Assembly (NCBI GenBank): GCA_000333855.2
Contig: CM007345.1
Coordinates: 485,060 to 549,059, forward strand
Reading direction: 5' to 3'
Length of the DNA: 64,000 nucleotides
Source of the DNA: Endotrypanum monterogeii
Taxonomy: Eukaryota > Euglenozoa > Kinetoplastea > Trypanosomatida > Trypanosomatidae
Below the pieces are notes generated by a model that worked only from the letters and a program-made list of their open reading frames with translations, searched no databases and had not been told where the DNA came from. Of the stretch, positions 1 through 10,800 are shown one piece after another. Made by a program: the position numbers and the translations under genes. Numbering within the stretch: position 1 is the stretch's first letter; the number at the start of each line of letters is the position of its first letter.

Positions 1-1
1 T

Positions 2-3000
2 CATGGACTGCGCCTCCTCGGGACGGCGAAGCAGGGTAGCTATGGCACGGTAGCTGGGAGAACGACTAGCGAACCGCAGCAACACCTCCGCTGCGGTGGA
101 ATAGCGACCGTGCGTCACCTCCACTGCGACGGCGCGCTCAATATCGGTGTTGGTATCGTTTTCCCCAAGCACGGGTGTTGCATCCACAAGGGGCACTGAC
201 TGCATTAGGCTTCTCCAAGGCGTCCCCACCTCCCCTGTCAGGGAAGACGGCAGCCACCGCAGCACCTGCAACACCAAAAAGCAGCAGAGATCCTTGTGGC
301 ATACACACACCTCCATCATGGCCTTCCACGCAGGACCCAAACGTGCCTGCAACCTTGCCGCCGCCACCGCCGCCTCTCTCTGTGTGGAGCCGCGAGCAGC
401 ATCAGGAGAGCTGTGCAGCAACTCCATCAGTGACGGTACGGGCCCCGAGAGAGCAACGAGTGAAACTCCCTCCAGTGCAACGAGGTAAGAAAACAGAAGG
501 GACACATCCTCGCTGCCGTACCCTCCCACCTTCCTCACCGCGGCGAGGTTGGCCAGCGATGAGAGACCAAAGCCGGCAGCGTGGCGCCGTCTCATGAGCT
601 CCTCGATGCCTTGGATAGAAACAAGATCAGCGGCGTACAGTGTGGAGCCAAGGCCAACGAAGACGCTGCCTTCCTCGTGCCACGCGGTCACGGCCCGCAC
701 TTCGATCGGCACGGACCCCACCTCCCCCGCTGCGTTCATTACTACAACATAGGATACATTGCCAGGGCCTATGCGAAGTGCACCATGGAGGTCAACGCGC
801 TGATCAGCGGTGTACACCGCAGCGCTTGCGGCTTCACTCTTGGTGTCTTTTGCGGGGTAGCTCGAGACGGTGACGTAGGGCTCATGCATCGCATGAAAAT
901 GTGGCGAGTGATGTCTCCGACGCTGATGATGTAGCTGCTGCGTGGAGAGAGATGCTGTGGTAGACAAGGAAGCCCAACGGTTTGACGTCGCCTTGCTGTC
1001 ACCGCCCTGGAAATAGCCACTATGGTTACTTCCCATCGTGTATCGACGGTAATGACGTATACCGCCCGCCGCGCCCGCACCCCCATGGAACGGCTGCAAC
1101 ATAATGGCTGCCAAGGCGCTTTCCTTTAGTTGTGGGCGGTAGTCGTTGGCCGGAGCTCCGCTTGCCCTGACAACACCGGCACACCCCGCACCGGGGCTAG
1201 CGCCAGCCCTGCAGCCTGCTCGTAAGTACAAACCCTGCTCGCGGCCTCTAACAGAGCTGAACAAATCGAGCTGATCGACGCAGTGATCAGCATTGTCGCT
1301 GTAGCCGACTTTGTGTCGTCTACCATGGTGCGGCAGTGACACCACAGCCAAACCAGCCCAAAGAGGGCTCGCTGGTCGACACAAAACCCCTGCAACGACT
1401 CCTTCCTCAGATAGGGAAACAGAAGAGTAGCCCAGACGACAGCGCGGGTCAACGGCAGCGCTAAGCAGCGCTGTCTGCCGCTGAGACCGCTCCATCCGGC
1501 GCTGAGGAGGTGACTGCTCCACTGCCGTGCCCCTGGTGCCCATTGCCCTGGGAACAGGTTCATTTATCGGCTGAGCGACTGCGCTATCTAGTGCACTGAG
1601 CGACGCGGTGGCAGCTGACACGTACTCCACATTCACAAGTGAGTGCAGGGGCAGACGAACGGTGTAGTCGTTCACGACCTGGTACACAGACGACTGGGGG
1701 GTGGAAGGGGTGCCAAAGGTGGGTTGCCTCGCAGCCCTTTCGCCCACTACCCCAGTGCCTTTGGTGTCCTCTTGGTCCACGGCACTGCCATCGTCAGCAC
1801 CCGAATCCCTATCCATCATTCGAGCGGCGCGGAGGATGCGCAGCGCCCCCTCCTCCAAGTTGCCAATGACAAGCTCTAAATCATAGCTGAACTTCCAGGA
1901 AAAAGTGTAGTACGTGCCGCACCGCGCCGCAGCCACCTCCATTCTGTGCTGTAGCACCTGCGTCAGCCGATGCGACAGCGTTGGGGATTGAGCCCCGGAC
2001 CACGCGCGCGACCGCTTCTGCGGCGCTTGATCGTTCTGGTACTCGACTAACGTCAGCACGCAGCCGGAGTGCAGCGCGGAAACAGAGCCAGCGTAATTGT
2101 AGTGCGGAAATAAAGGGTCAACACCGCCATCAATCGAAAAAGCTTCGTTGAGATGTCCTTCACTCGTCTTCACCGCAAGACCCTCGTCAGACCACCCGAC
2201 GTGGCGGTCATGCCTTTGGCCCCCTTGAGAACCTGCAGATGGGGCGGCTCCAAAGTGGGAGGCGCATTTCTGCCGGCTGTCGTGTGGGTAACTCTCCTTG
2301 CCACTCGCGGCACCGCACTGCGAGTGTCCACAAGCACCCTTGCTACCGACCGCCTGGCTTGCAGATGACCTCCCCAGGATACTGCTGTAGCTATCGGGAG
2401 AGTGCAAAGTTGGGTAGCTGCTGTGTTTCCGCTCCGCTGCGGTGACAGTGCAGGTCTTCAGCCCATTCGCACCGGCCCACACGGATTGCGATAGGACCCC
2501 CACGATTGGCAAAAAAGGGTGGCAATAAAGGAAAGATGCGCTCAGCGTGCTCAGACGCAACTCGCAGAGTGGTGCCTCCAGCTGGTCGGTGTCGAACAGA
2601 AAGACATTGCCACGCTCGCTCCCAACAGCGACCGTGCCGTTGGCAGGGAAGAAATCGCTGGAGACAAGGGCACCGGTCTCTGCCAGAACACATGAAGCAA
2701 CGAGGTCGACTCGCATGCCGTCCCTCTGACCTCCCACAGCAACATGGGCGACACGGTTGGTGCGGGAGTCGCGATGGGGGACCTGATAGCCCAATCCACC
2801 AGATGTTACTGGCCCGCGGTACGGACTCTCCTTGGCTGGGTCGAGCAGCTCCTGTCGGCGTGCCTCGGAAATGGATACCTCGTACCACTCTACCCAACCT
2901 GAGGTATAACCCACCAGAACGAGCGGTTTGTCACGCATCCAAGTAATAGTGGAAGGTGCATCTCTGCGGTGCAGTCCGTTATCTTCCCCTTCGCACCTGA

Positions 3001-3430
3001 GTGACGTCAGTGAGGCCGGTCGGGATATATCGGAGGTAGTGCACGCACCGTGAAACGATGAGGTCGCTCTTAAGGACATCATTGCCGCGGTGGTACCACA
3101 AATAAAAGAGGAGGAGGACAGGGCTTCGCCTCCCCCACCCCCCCCACTCGGGGATAGGCTGGGGAGCGCCATCACCAGGGACGACGGCGAGGGAGGCCGT
3201 AAGGCGCCCCCGCCGCTCTCTGATGCAGCCGTCGGGACCAGCGAAGTCGCACACGGATTCACCGTTGAAGACATCTGACCCTGTCTGCGCTGCTGCTGCT
3301 CACGAAGGCTTTTGGGGTCCTTTCCTCGGATGTATAGCAGCAGATCCTCCTGAAGCACGACGAGGGCTAACAAGCCGTTGGCAGCCCCGATGAAGGCCAT
3401 ATCGGTGCCAAAGACGGTCCTGTTCGCCAT
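2..3430 (-). CDS. WD40/alpha-solenoid protein, MIOS-like (GATOR2/SEA complex), partial
   Basis: The reading frame is open without a stop from an ATG at 3430 to the left edge, giving at least 1143 residues; the C-terminus lies outside the window. The N-terminal third shows beta-propeller-like strands, for example TITWMRDKPLVLVGYTSGW and TVAVGSERGNVFLFD. At about residues 945-957 the motif LMRRRHAAGFGLS resembles the segment of MIOS that joins the propeller to the alpha-solenoid. It is followed by solenoid-like helices, including a stretch near the edge (VAVEVTHGRYSTAVEVLL) like the MIOS solenoid repeats. MIOS belongs to GATOR2/SEA, which relays amino-acid status to TORC1 at the lysosome or vacuole. 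The zinc-ribbon C-terminus that would confirm this is not visible. The gene directly upstream is a clearer MIOS homologue, so this may be a diverged tandem relative. It could instead be another SEA-type or coat-type propeller-solenoid protein. Confidence 0.5.
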   Translation of the reverse strand, partial: MANRTVFGTDMAFIGAANGLLALVVLQEDLLLYIRGKDPKSLREQQQRRQGQMSSTVNPCATSLVPTAASESGGGALRPPSPSSLVMALPSLSPSGGGGGGEALSSSSFICGTTAAMMSLRATSSFHGACTTSDISRPASLTSLRCEGEDNGLHRRDAPSTITWMRDKPLVLVGYTSGWVEWYEVSISEARRQELLDPAKESPYRGPVTSGGLGYQVPHRDSRTNRVAHVAVGGQRDGMRVDLVASCVLAETGALVSSDFFPANGTVAVGSERGNVFLFDTDQLEAPLCELRLSTLSASFLYCHPFLPIVGVLSQSVWAGANGLKTCTVTAAERKHSSYPTLHSPDSYSSILGRSSASQAVGSKGACGHSQCGAASGKESYPHDSRQKCASHFGAAPSAGSQGGQRHDRHVGWSDEGLAVKTSEGHLNEAFSIDGGVDPLFPHYNYAGSVSALHSGCVLTLVEYQNDQAPQKRSRAWSGAQSPTLSHRLTQVLQHRMEVAAARCGTYYTFSWKFSYDLELVIGNLEEGALRILRAARMMDRDSGADDGSAVDQEDTKGTGVVGERAARQPTFGTPSTPQSSVYQVVNDYTVRLPLHSLVNVEYVSAATASLSALDSAVAQPINEPVPRAMGTRGTAVEQSPPQRRMERSQRQTALLSAAVDPRCRLGYSSVSLSEEGVVAGVLCRPASPLWAGLAVVSLPHHGRRHKVGYSDNADHCVDQLDLFSSVRGREQGLYLRAGCRAGASPGAGCAGVVRASGAPANDYRPQLKESALAAIMLQPFHGGAGAAGGIRHYRRYTMGSNHSGYFQGGDSKATSNRWASLSTTASLSTQQLHHQRRRHHSPHFHAMHEPYVTVSSYPAKDTKSEAASAAVYTADQRVDLHGALRIGPGNVSYVVVMNAAGEVGSVPIEVRAVTAWHEEGSVFVGLGSTLYAADLVSIQGIEELMRRRHAAGFGLSSLANLAAVRKVGGYGSEDVSLLFSYLVALEGVSLVALSGPVPSLMELLHSSPDAARGSTQREAAVAAARLQARLGPAWKAMMEVCVCHKDLCCFLVLQVLRWLPSSLTGEVGTPWRSLMQSVPLVDATPVLGENDTNTDIERAVAVEVTHGRYSTAAEVLLRFASRSPSYRAIATLLRRPEEAQSM

Positions 3431-3822
3431 GCTAAAACAGCATTGCGTTGTCTGAAAAATGTTTGGCAGTGTCAGGGTGCACTGCGTGTGCACTCGTGTG
3501 CCGGTGGTGAACTGTACGTCGTGCTGAGCAACACTGTGCCCTGCGCCTTGGTAAGCGGAAAAGGAGGGCGTGGGGGAGAGTCGTTGACCGAGCCGCTGGG
3601 GGTTCGCACCACCCTCTACAAACGCATCCACACCCTTCAAGTGAGTATGTGGCTCTGGCACACCGCCGATGCCGCTCTCCCCCACGCGTCCGTAGCGCGC
3701 GCAATCTACCGTGAAGTATGTAAGCACACCATTCGTCAGCGACCCAAAGCCGTTGTGGGAGTCTGGCTGACACGAGAAGTACTTCATGGAATAAGCCTTG
3801 AAGAGAGACAAAGTGACGATCG

Positions 3823-3858
<36 letters not shown>

Positions 3859-4264
3859 ATGGGGAGAGGAAGTGATGGCGATGATGATGATAGCCGAAAG
3901 AAGAACCAATGAAGAGGTCATGGAGAAAAAAAAAAAGACACGTCATAAGAAGAAATGAAAGCGGCGACGAGTGTAGACAGTCTTTTGCTCAGTCACAGAT
4001 ACAGTGCTGTATCGGGCCAGTTGCGGGCACGTAGTTGACGAGGGAGAGGAGTAGTATGTGGTCGAGTCCCCTCTCTCTGCATCTGGCACACGTACTCCCT
4101 GCTGCCTCTGCTGTTAATATACAAATGGAGACGAGTGTATACTGTGCGCGGTTGGCTTAGTGCCAAGCTATAGGTATCAAAAAAAAAAAAAAAAGAGTTC
4201 GTGCGGAGAAATGACCGATGTGAAGCAGAGTGACCGGTGCGCGTTCATCTATCTATCTATCTAT

Positions 4265-4306
<42 letters not shown>

Positions 4307-4826
4307 GAACGCGCACACATACAGTGATACACGATACCAGCTTGCAGAGAGCGGTGATCGATGCAAAAGGGGGGCAGTTACCATGGGAGTAAAGAAGAAA
4401 GGTGTCTGGTGCAGGTGTGCTCCGACCATGCACATGTTACAACTCATTCGATGTTCACGTTTGTGTGTGCGTATGTATGTGCATCTGAGTGACAGCGCGA
4501 AATACACATGCATGAGGCGGGAAACTAGAGATGTGCATGTGGCATGGCAGGGCCATCAGTGACACAGCTGAGCTTAGCGCCATGGCCCACGCGACTCCTC
4601 GCCGAGTCCTATCGCCGCCGTTACCCCTCGTCACTTGTCCTTCACTCGCTCCAGTGGAATACTACGGTAACACCTCCCAAGAAAACGTTATCCCTGTCAG
4701 TGATTCCGTGTACTTGCGCGCACAGGAGGGGGAAAAGGGGAAGGGGAAGGGAGACAGACCGACAAAAAAAAAAAAAAAGTGGGAAAAAGGCAACGGCAGT
4801 AAGAGCAAGCACAGCGGTCTCCAAAG
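3431..4826. other. Intergenic region between the two MIOS-like genes
   Basis: No credible gene. It holds a TG tract at 3825-3854, an A tract near 3927-3938, another A tract near 4180-4194, a GATA/TATC inverted repeat at 4237-4316 and an A tract at 4764-4778. It should contain the 3' UTR of the upstream MIOS gene and the splice-acceptor region of the downstream one. Short frames on both strands here are microsatellite translations. Confidence 0.75.
4237..4316. repeat. GATA/TATC microsatellite forming an inverted repeat
   Basis: The left arm (about 4237-4264) begins GTGCGCGTTC and continues as TATC units. The right arm is GATA units ending GAACGCGCAC at 4316. The unique 10-base ends are perfect complements and the tetranucleotide arms pair with each other, the right arm having extra units. 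RNA or single-stranded DNA could form a long hairpin of about 26 paired bases. It lies in the 3' flank of the 4827-11540 gene. Confidence 0.85.
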
Positions 4827-7800
4827 CTATGAAAGATGAACACTATCGCAGCAGTGACAGGGACAGTTTTCAACGGGGCATTTAGTGTGCTTGCTGAACC
4901 ACTCCCGCAGGTGACACCAGTGGCCGCCGTGCAGACACACGCTGCACCACCCGAAGAAGCGCCCTGGCGGCAGCTCTGTGGCGCGGTGCTCCATGCGTTC
5001 ACCGCACACTGTGCACATCGGTGTCTGCCACTGTCGGCATTCTGGGTTGCCGCACGGAATGAGCTGCTTTCGGGACATGTTGGTCGACGTCATCGATGTG
5101 ATGGTGCTCTTGCTCCGCGCTGTGGCATGCATCGCTTGGCCACAGTTGCACCGCAGCTCTACTCCTCGGTGATGCGCTTCACTGGCTACAGAGTTAGCCC
5201 CACCGACAGCTGTGGATATCTCGCGCAACGAGCGGTCACGATCTGTTGCCGTGGTTGCAGTGGTCTGTGCAAATCGATTCAAGGTGCGCTCCATCATCAT
5301 AGCTGTTTGCGTCAACATCATGGCGGCAGCAGTAGAAGGCCCGGACGCCGTGCCGAGGTCGCCGCCAAGTGACCCCAACGCGCTTGGGAAACCTTTCGTT
5401 CGAGGAATGCCGGTACCCAAGAGAACCGCCCCATGGCCACTTGCAGGAGCCCCAGCGGCCGCGTCACTAGCAACGCCCCCGCAAGGTACGGTGCTACCTG
5501 CAGCACCCATGACACCACCGGTGTGCATGATACTTCCCCCGCAGGCAGTGCCACCACCCCCGCGCTTACCGGCTTCCTCACGCGCATGGACAAGCTTCAC
5601 CATTTGCAGATCGTGCTGACTGCGCCACATGGAAAACCCCTGATTGTTGAGCAGCTGCCGGTACGCATCACGCCACGCGTAGACATCGGATGACAGTATA
5701 TCACCGAACACAGCTGCGTAGCTCAAAGACGTTTGCAGATCACTGGTCTCGTCCACGTAACGCTGCAGAGCGCTCCAGTCGGTGCTGACTCCTCCTACGA
5801 CTGTCACGAGCAGCAGGGAGCATCCACACACGGGGAAGAAGTTACCCACCGATGCAGTGGGTACGACCGCAGGTGAAATGAAGACCTTGTCAGGGTTGCT
5901 GCGGTGGGACTCGACGGTGCAGTACGCCGGGGTATCGCTTGGCATTTTTGGGATGCGGTCGCTGAAAGACCTGGGCGAAGCGACGCCACATAACGAAGAG
6001 CTCTGCGCGGAGGAAGAAAGCAGACCGGCCGGTAACCTGCGCTGTGCATCCACACGTCGTTCTTGATGCGCAGCGGCCCCCGGTGACGATGCGGTTGAAA
6101 AATCTATTCCGCGCGCCCTGTCGATATCGGCTCCTGGAGCCTCCGCAGCGGTGGCAATGGCGCAGGAGCCACGATACTGCTGCTCCACCAATATCTGAAG
6201 GACCTCCATCAAGTTCGTAATATGGCCGCTATGATAACTCGAAGGCAACAGGAGAGCAACGCCGAGGGCCACCTTGTCCGACAGAATAAGACGCGGGTAT
6301 CTCTCCAGCAAGCGCAGTACAACCTCCTTCTGTTGCGCCAACTCAAAGCAGTCATCAAAACGGCTGACCGGTTTCATTGCTGCCGTGTTGCTCCTTGCGT
6401 TCGACGAGGCGCTGTGTCGTATGCGTTCCGATGCTTCAGCCTGCCCTGGTGGCGATGTGGCAGACCCTGAAGTCGTGCAGAACTGCTGATGCATCAGGAG
6501 CTCCTCGTATGTCAGCATCAAATGAACCCAGAAGGTTACACCAGAGGAGTCAACTGTCGCCAGGTTTATCAGCGTCGTCTGTCCATCGCGAGCCGCAGAT
6601 AGAGTCAGGGCAATACTAGGGTACTGCGCGTTGTGGGTACCGTAGAGCGCAAGCAACTCGGCAGCCTCCTCGTGACGATCCAGCAACACGAGCACGGCTA
6701 CGCGTCGCTCCAGCGCCTCCTGCAGGCTGTGTTGTCCTATGCCGTCTCCCTGAACAAAGAATCTCTCCGCCGGGTGACTCGGTTGACCAGAACGGTGCAG
6801 AGGGGGCAACTTGGCTGCCTGCGCCGCACCACCTGCCCCCGAATCACCTGTAGTGTCAGCCCCCCCACCCTCTGCGGTTTGCCCGGTCGGTCGATCCACA
6901 ATACAGACTGGTGGCGGAGTCGTCCAGCCCATAGACTGCAGCACGAGCTCACGCAGCATACCAATCGCTGCAGAGTATGTCGGGCGGTTCGCCACGCCGT
7001 GCCGCGCAGCACCACCGGCCGTCCCCTGGCGGACGGTACCGCCTGCATGACTCGACGAGGCCGTGCGGCCCACTCCGGCGTTCATCGCGGTGCCTGTCAA
7101 GTGCGATGTCTGTGGCGATAAACAGCCACGAATACCCGCCGCGGCAGCGCTGAACGGGTCCCGTGGAAACCCCGGTGGTCGCCCGTGCCGCTCCATTGAG
7201 CTTGACAGGTTCGCAAAGAGAGGCGATGGGAGTGCCATGGCCCCGATAGGGCCAATCATGTCATTGTCGCACGGAGAAGCGGAGCCCAACACCACGTCGG
7301 CCTCACTGGCCCCCGCGAGAGACTGTCGGTGATGATCGAGCCGAAACTCCGAGGAAAGACGGGTATCACTCAACCCCAACTGTTGCCGCGAGTCGCGCTC
7401 CGATGCCAACAGCTCCAACAACCCCGGCACAGCTTGCCTCAGGCTAAGAACTACCGAGGGAGACGATGCTGCTGGCCCCACAACTGAGCCTGTATTGCGC
7501 GAATCCCTTGGCGCGGTCACGGAAGACGGGAAGAGCAGCTGGGCAGCACAACAGCCGTAAAGGAAGGTGGTGTACGCCTCTCGATCGACCCCTTCACGCA
7601 AGAGGACGGCCAAGTTATGCAGCGGATCGCATGCGAAACCGCTGCGCAATCGCCACCAGAGATGACGCGTACGCTCGATGCGGTGAAACTCAGAAAAGCC
7701 CACCTCTTGTGGAACCGACACCGGTGCTGTCTTTGACTTGGGGAGAACTCGACCCGATGCAGATGAGGTTGCCGTGTATGCTTCCTTCACTGAGTCCGTA

Positions 7801-10800
7801 GGGGCGGACGGACTATGCGACGACACAGCGACAGGTGTTCGCAAAGGGCCGAGAGTGTTGATCGACTCCTCCTCAAGGAAGAACGTGTCATGGGTGCCGC
7901 TACGACGCGCACCTTTCGGTGACGCCGCGCCGCCCGCACCTAGCAGGGCAGGCTCAGTCCCTGTTCGACCTCTAGCACGCGGACTGACTCCGCTCGCCGT
8001 GCCATCGCTCACACCTGTACCGGAACCCCCCTGGGTACCCATGGCTCGCGAGACATGGCTTGTCGGAGAAGCAGCGCCGAAGCTCGACGGCTGCTTGTTG
8101 GCGCTGGAGTCGGCGGTAATGCGGTTCTCGTAGTCACCTTTGGCCGTCAATGCAGTGGTTACCGGTAAGGTCCCTCGCTCCTCCTCCTCCTCCTCCTCTT
8201 CGTCCCCCACCTCGTCAAGGAAGCCGAGGCCAATGAAGTCGACGGGCCACCCCTTCAGTCGGGCGGCCGGCACCGTATCGCTGCTGGCAGTCGCCGCCGG
8301 TGCCCCTACACCAGTGCCTCCGGTGGAAGAACTACGAGCATGTGACGACTGCGCACCATCAGCGGCACCGTCGTTGGAAATAGTGGGCTGGTTCACCGGA
8401 GCGACCACCGCGACTCTGCCAGACGCGCCTCTTCGCCCATCGATGAGGCCTTGCACAACGTTGGATCCGGGCCCGGAAGAAATGGGAGTGTATACACCAG
8501 ACGCTGTCATACCAGAAGCTGCGTCAACCGCGGCACTGACGGGGGTGACAGCAGCCGCAGCAGCGGCTTGACGCTCCAGCTGATCCAGCACCGCCTCCTC
8601 ATGCACATAGCTCGCCGTTCTGTATGCTTTAGAGGGGTGAGAGAGAAACGCGTTTGGACCGGCAGCGACGAGCACGGTGCCGTTGTCGAGATGTGTAACA
8701 GTGCTGCCACCTGGATTATACACCTGCGTGTACAATTCCCCGTTAGCAGCATTAAGCAGGACGAGTTGTGGGAGATCTGTCCGGCAGCCGCGTGCCATCA
8801 CATCACCAGTCCGGCCACCACCGCTGTGATGTATAGGAAGGGGACCACTCGCAGAGCCGCGAGTAGTGTTCAAGCGCTCTGCGGGAAGAGTTCCAGACGC
8901 GGACATTACGCCCCCTGTGTGAGTACGTCCCGACCCAATGACAGGGGCACCGCCAAGAGCGTTGGATTTTGCAGGTTCCGATAGCGGGTGGCATACCCAC
9001 CCCACTGCTGCAGCAGGTACACGAGATGGAAGCTGGCACTTGAGCGCGGACTGCGCCTTTACATGGGGATGCAGCATAGCCTCGTTTCTGTCAGCAAGAA
9101 GCACAGCGGCACCGGCACCCTCAGCAGAGAAGCCAGACCGAAAGCTGCAGGAGTCGTCGAGCAACTCATCCTCCGTACCACTGCAACCGCTATGCAGCAG
9201 GTTGCTATTGTTCAGACCCCACCGATCCACCTCCTGCTCCCCACCGCTCGTCGTCTGGTGGTGCAGAATTCCCCCACTGAGCGTGCGACGTCGGTGACTG
9301 CGGCCAGTCCCGCGACCCCCGCTGGCCCCACCGGAGCCAAAGCCTCTCGGGCTCTGAGGACTGGCTGCGCTGCCGTAGTGCTGCGGCGGCACAACAGCCG
9401 AGCGGCCTAGAGAAGTGCGTGACGGGGCAAGCTCATCGAAGACATGCGCACGTAGACCGCCATCGCGCGTCGTGGCAAGCACCACGCCTGCCTCCGCCGC
9501 CCCCCAGCACAGGGAAGTGTAACCTTTGTGTGTGTACACCTGGCACGCAACTGGCCGCGTTGTCATACGCACATCCCAGAGCTGCACGATGTCGCGCAAT
9601 CGCGACGCGCCGACCGTGGCAACGTACCGCTGCGAAGGGTGGCACGCCACATGTTCGGCACTACAGAGGACACGCGGAGCATTGCTGTCTCGTGAGCGTG
9701 CGTAGCTGGGGACGCCGAACACCTCGGGCGGCGCCCCAAGATAGGTGACCCCGTCATGGGATGCACGCAAATCAAGGAGCTGTGCATAAAAACCGAGTCC
9801 GTCGTGACGCCGCGCAGCCACAACAGTGAGGTGGGACTGCGGCATCCAGTCCAGCGCCGTCACAGGGCCCAGCATTAGCCTCTGCTGAACCACACTGTAG
9901 CTCAGATGGTCTGCACCCGCGTATGGCGCCAGGTGAGTGCCGCCCACCACACGACCACCACCGAGCGTGCTGGGCCCTGCGCCGAGGTCACCTGTAGCGC
10001 GCGACGTCAAAGGCTCGGCAGTGTCGTGCTCACTGGAGTCATGGCTCGTGGTGGTCGAGCTGCAGCACCCGCTATCTACAGAGCCTGCCACGTACTCAAC
10101 GTCCAACAGCTGCACAGCGCCGCTCTGACGACCCAGAGCGAGTATCGCTGAGTTACGCGGATCCCACCCGGATGCGGTAACGATGCGGTCGTGACGAGAC
10201 ACCATTGTCCTACGTGACGGGAAGCCAGCCATCGGTGACAGCGTCCCTCCGCCGTCCACTTGAGCCCCCCCGATCAAGGATGGGCTGGCGACGCCGACCG
10301 AACATTTGCGACGCCGGCTGTACTTCACTCCCACCCCCCCGCCACCACCACCTCCGTCGTCGTCATCGCCATCTTCATCCGACGCCACCACCAGTGCCGC
10401 GTTCGTGGGTGTAACTGCCCGCGCACTGGTGGAGAGACTTTGGGTAGGGAAACTCGCATTCATGGTCACGCCAAAGTTGGCGGAGAAAGGTCTCGGCAAA
10501 CGAGGCGTCGATGACACCACCCCGGAGTCCCCACCCCCCACCGACCTACCGTATCTGCCAGCGCTACGCCGTCCCGTCTGGAGCGAGGTGGAGATGCGGA
10601 GGGGAGACAATGATGTGGCATCGCTACGTCCAATCCAGCTGAGACCCTCCGAGTTCGCTACAAAAAACAGGAGGCAGTCGGTTGCGCAGCTGAGAGAGAG
10701 GGTAGTCGGAATAGTGGACAGAGCAGCGCCTGAAGTAGTACTGCTGGCGTGCGCAGCGCCGCCACCAGCACGCCTTGCAAGTGACTGCGAGTTTCCAGCG

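Noticed and set aside
3443..3958. A 171-codon plus-strand open frame left of the GATA repeat
   Set aside because: It overlaps the predicted leader of the downstream gene, contains a Val-Cys run from the TG tract and ends in a Lys run from an A tract.
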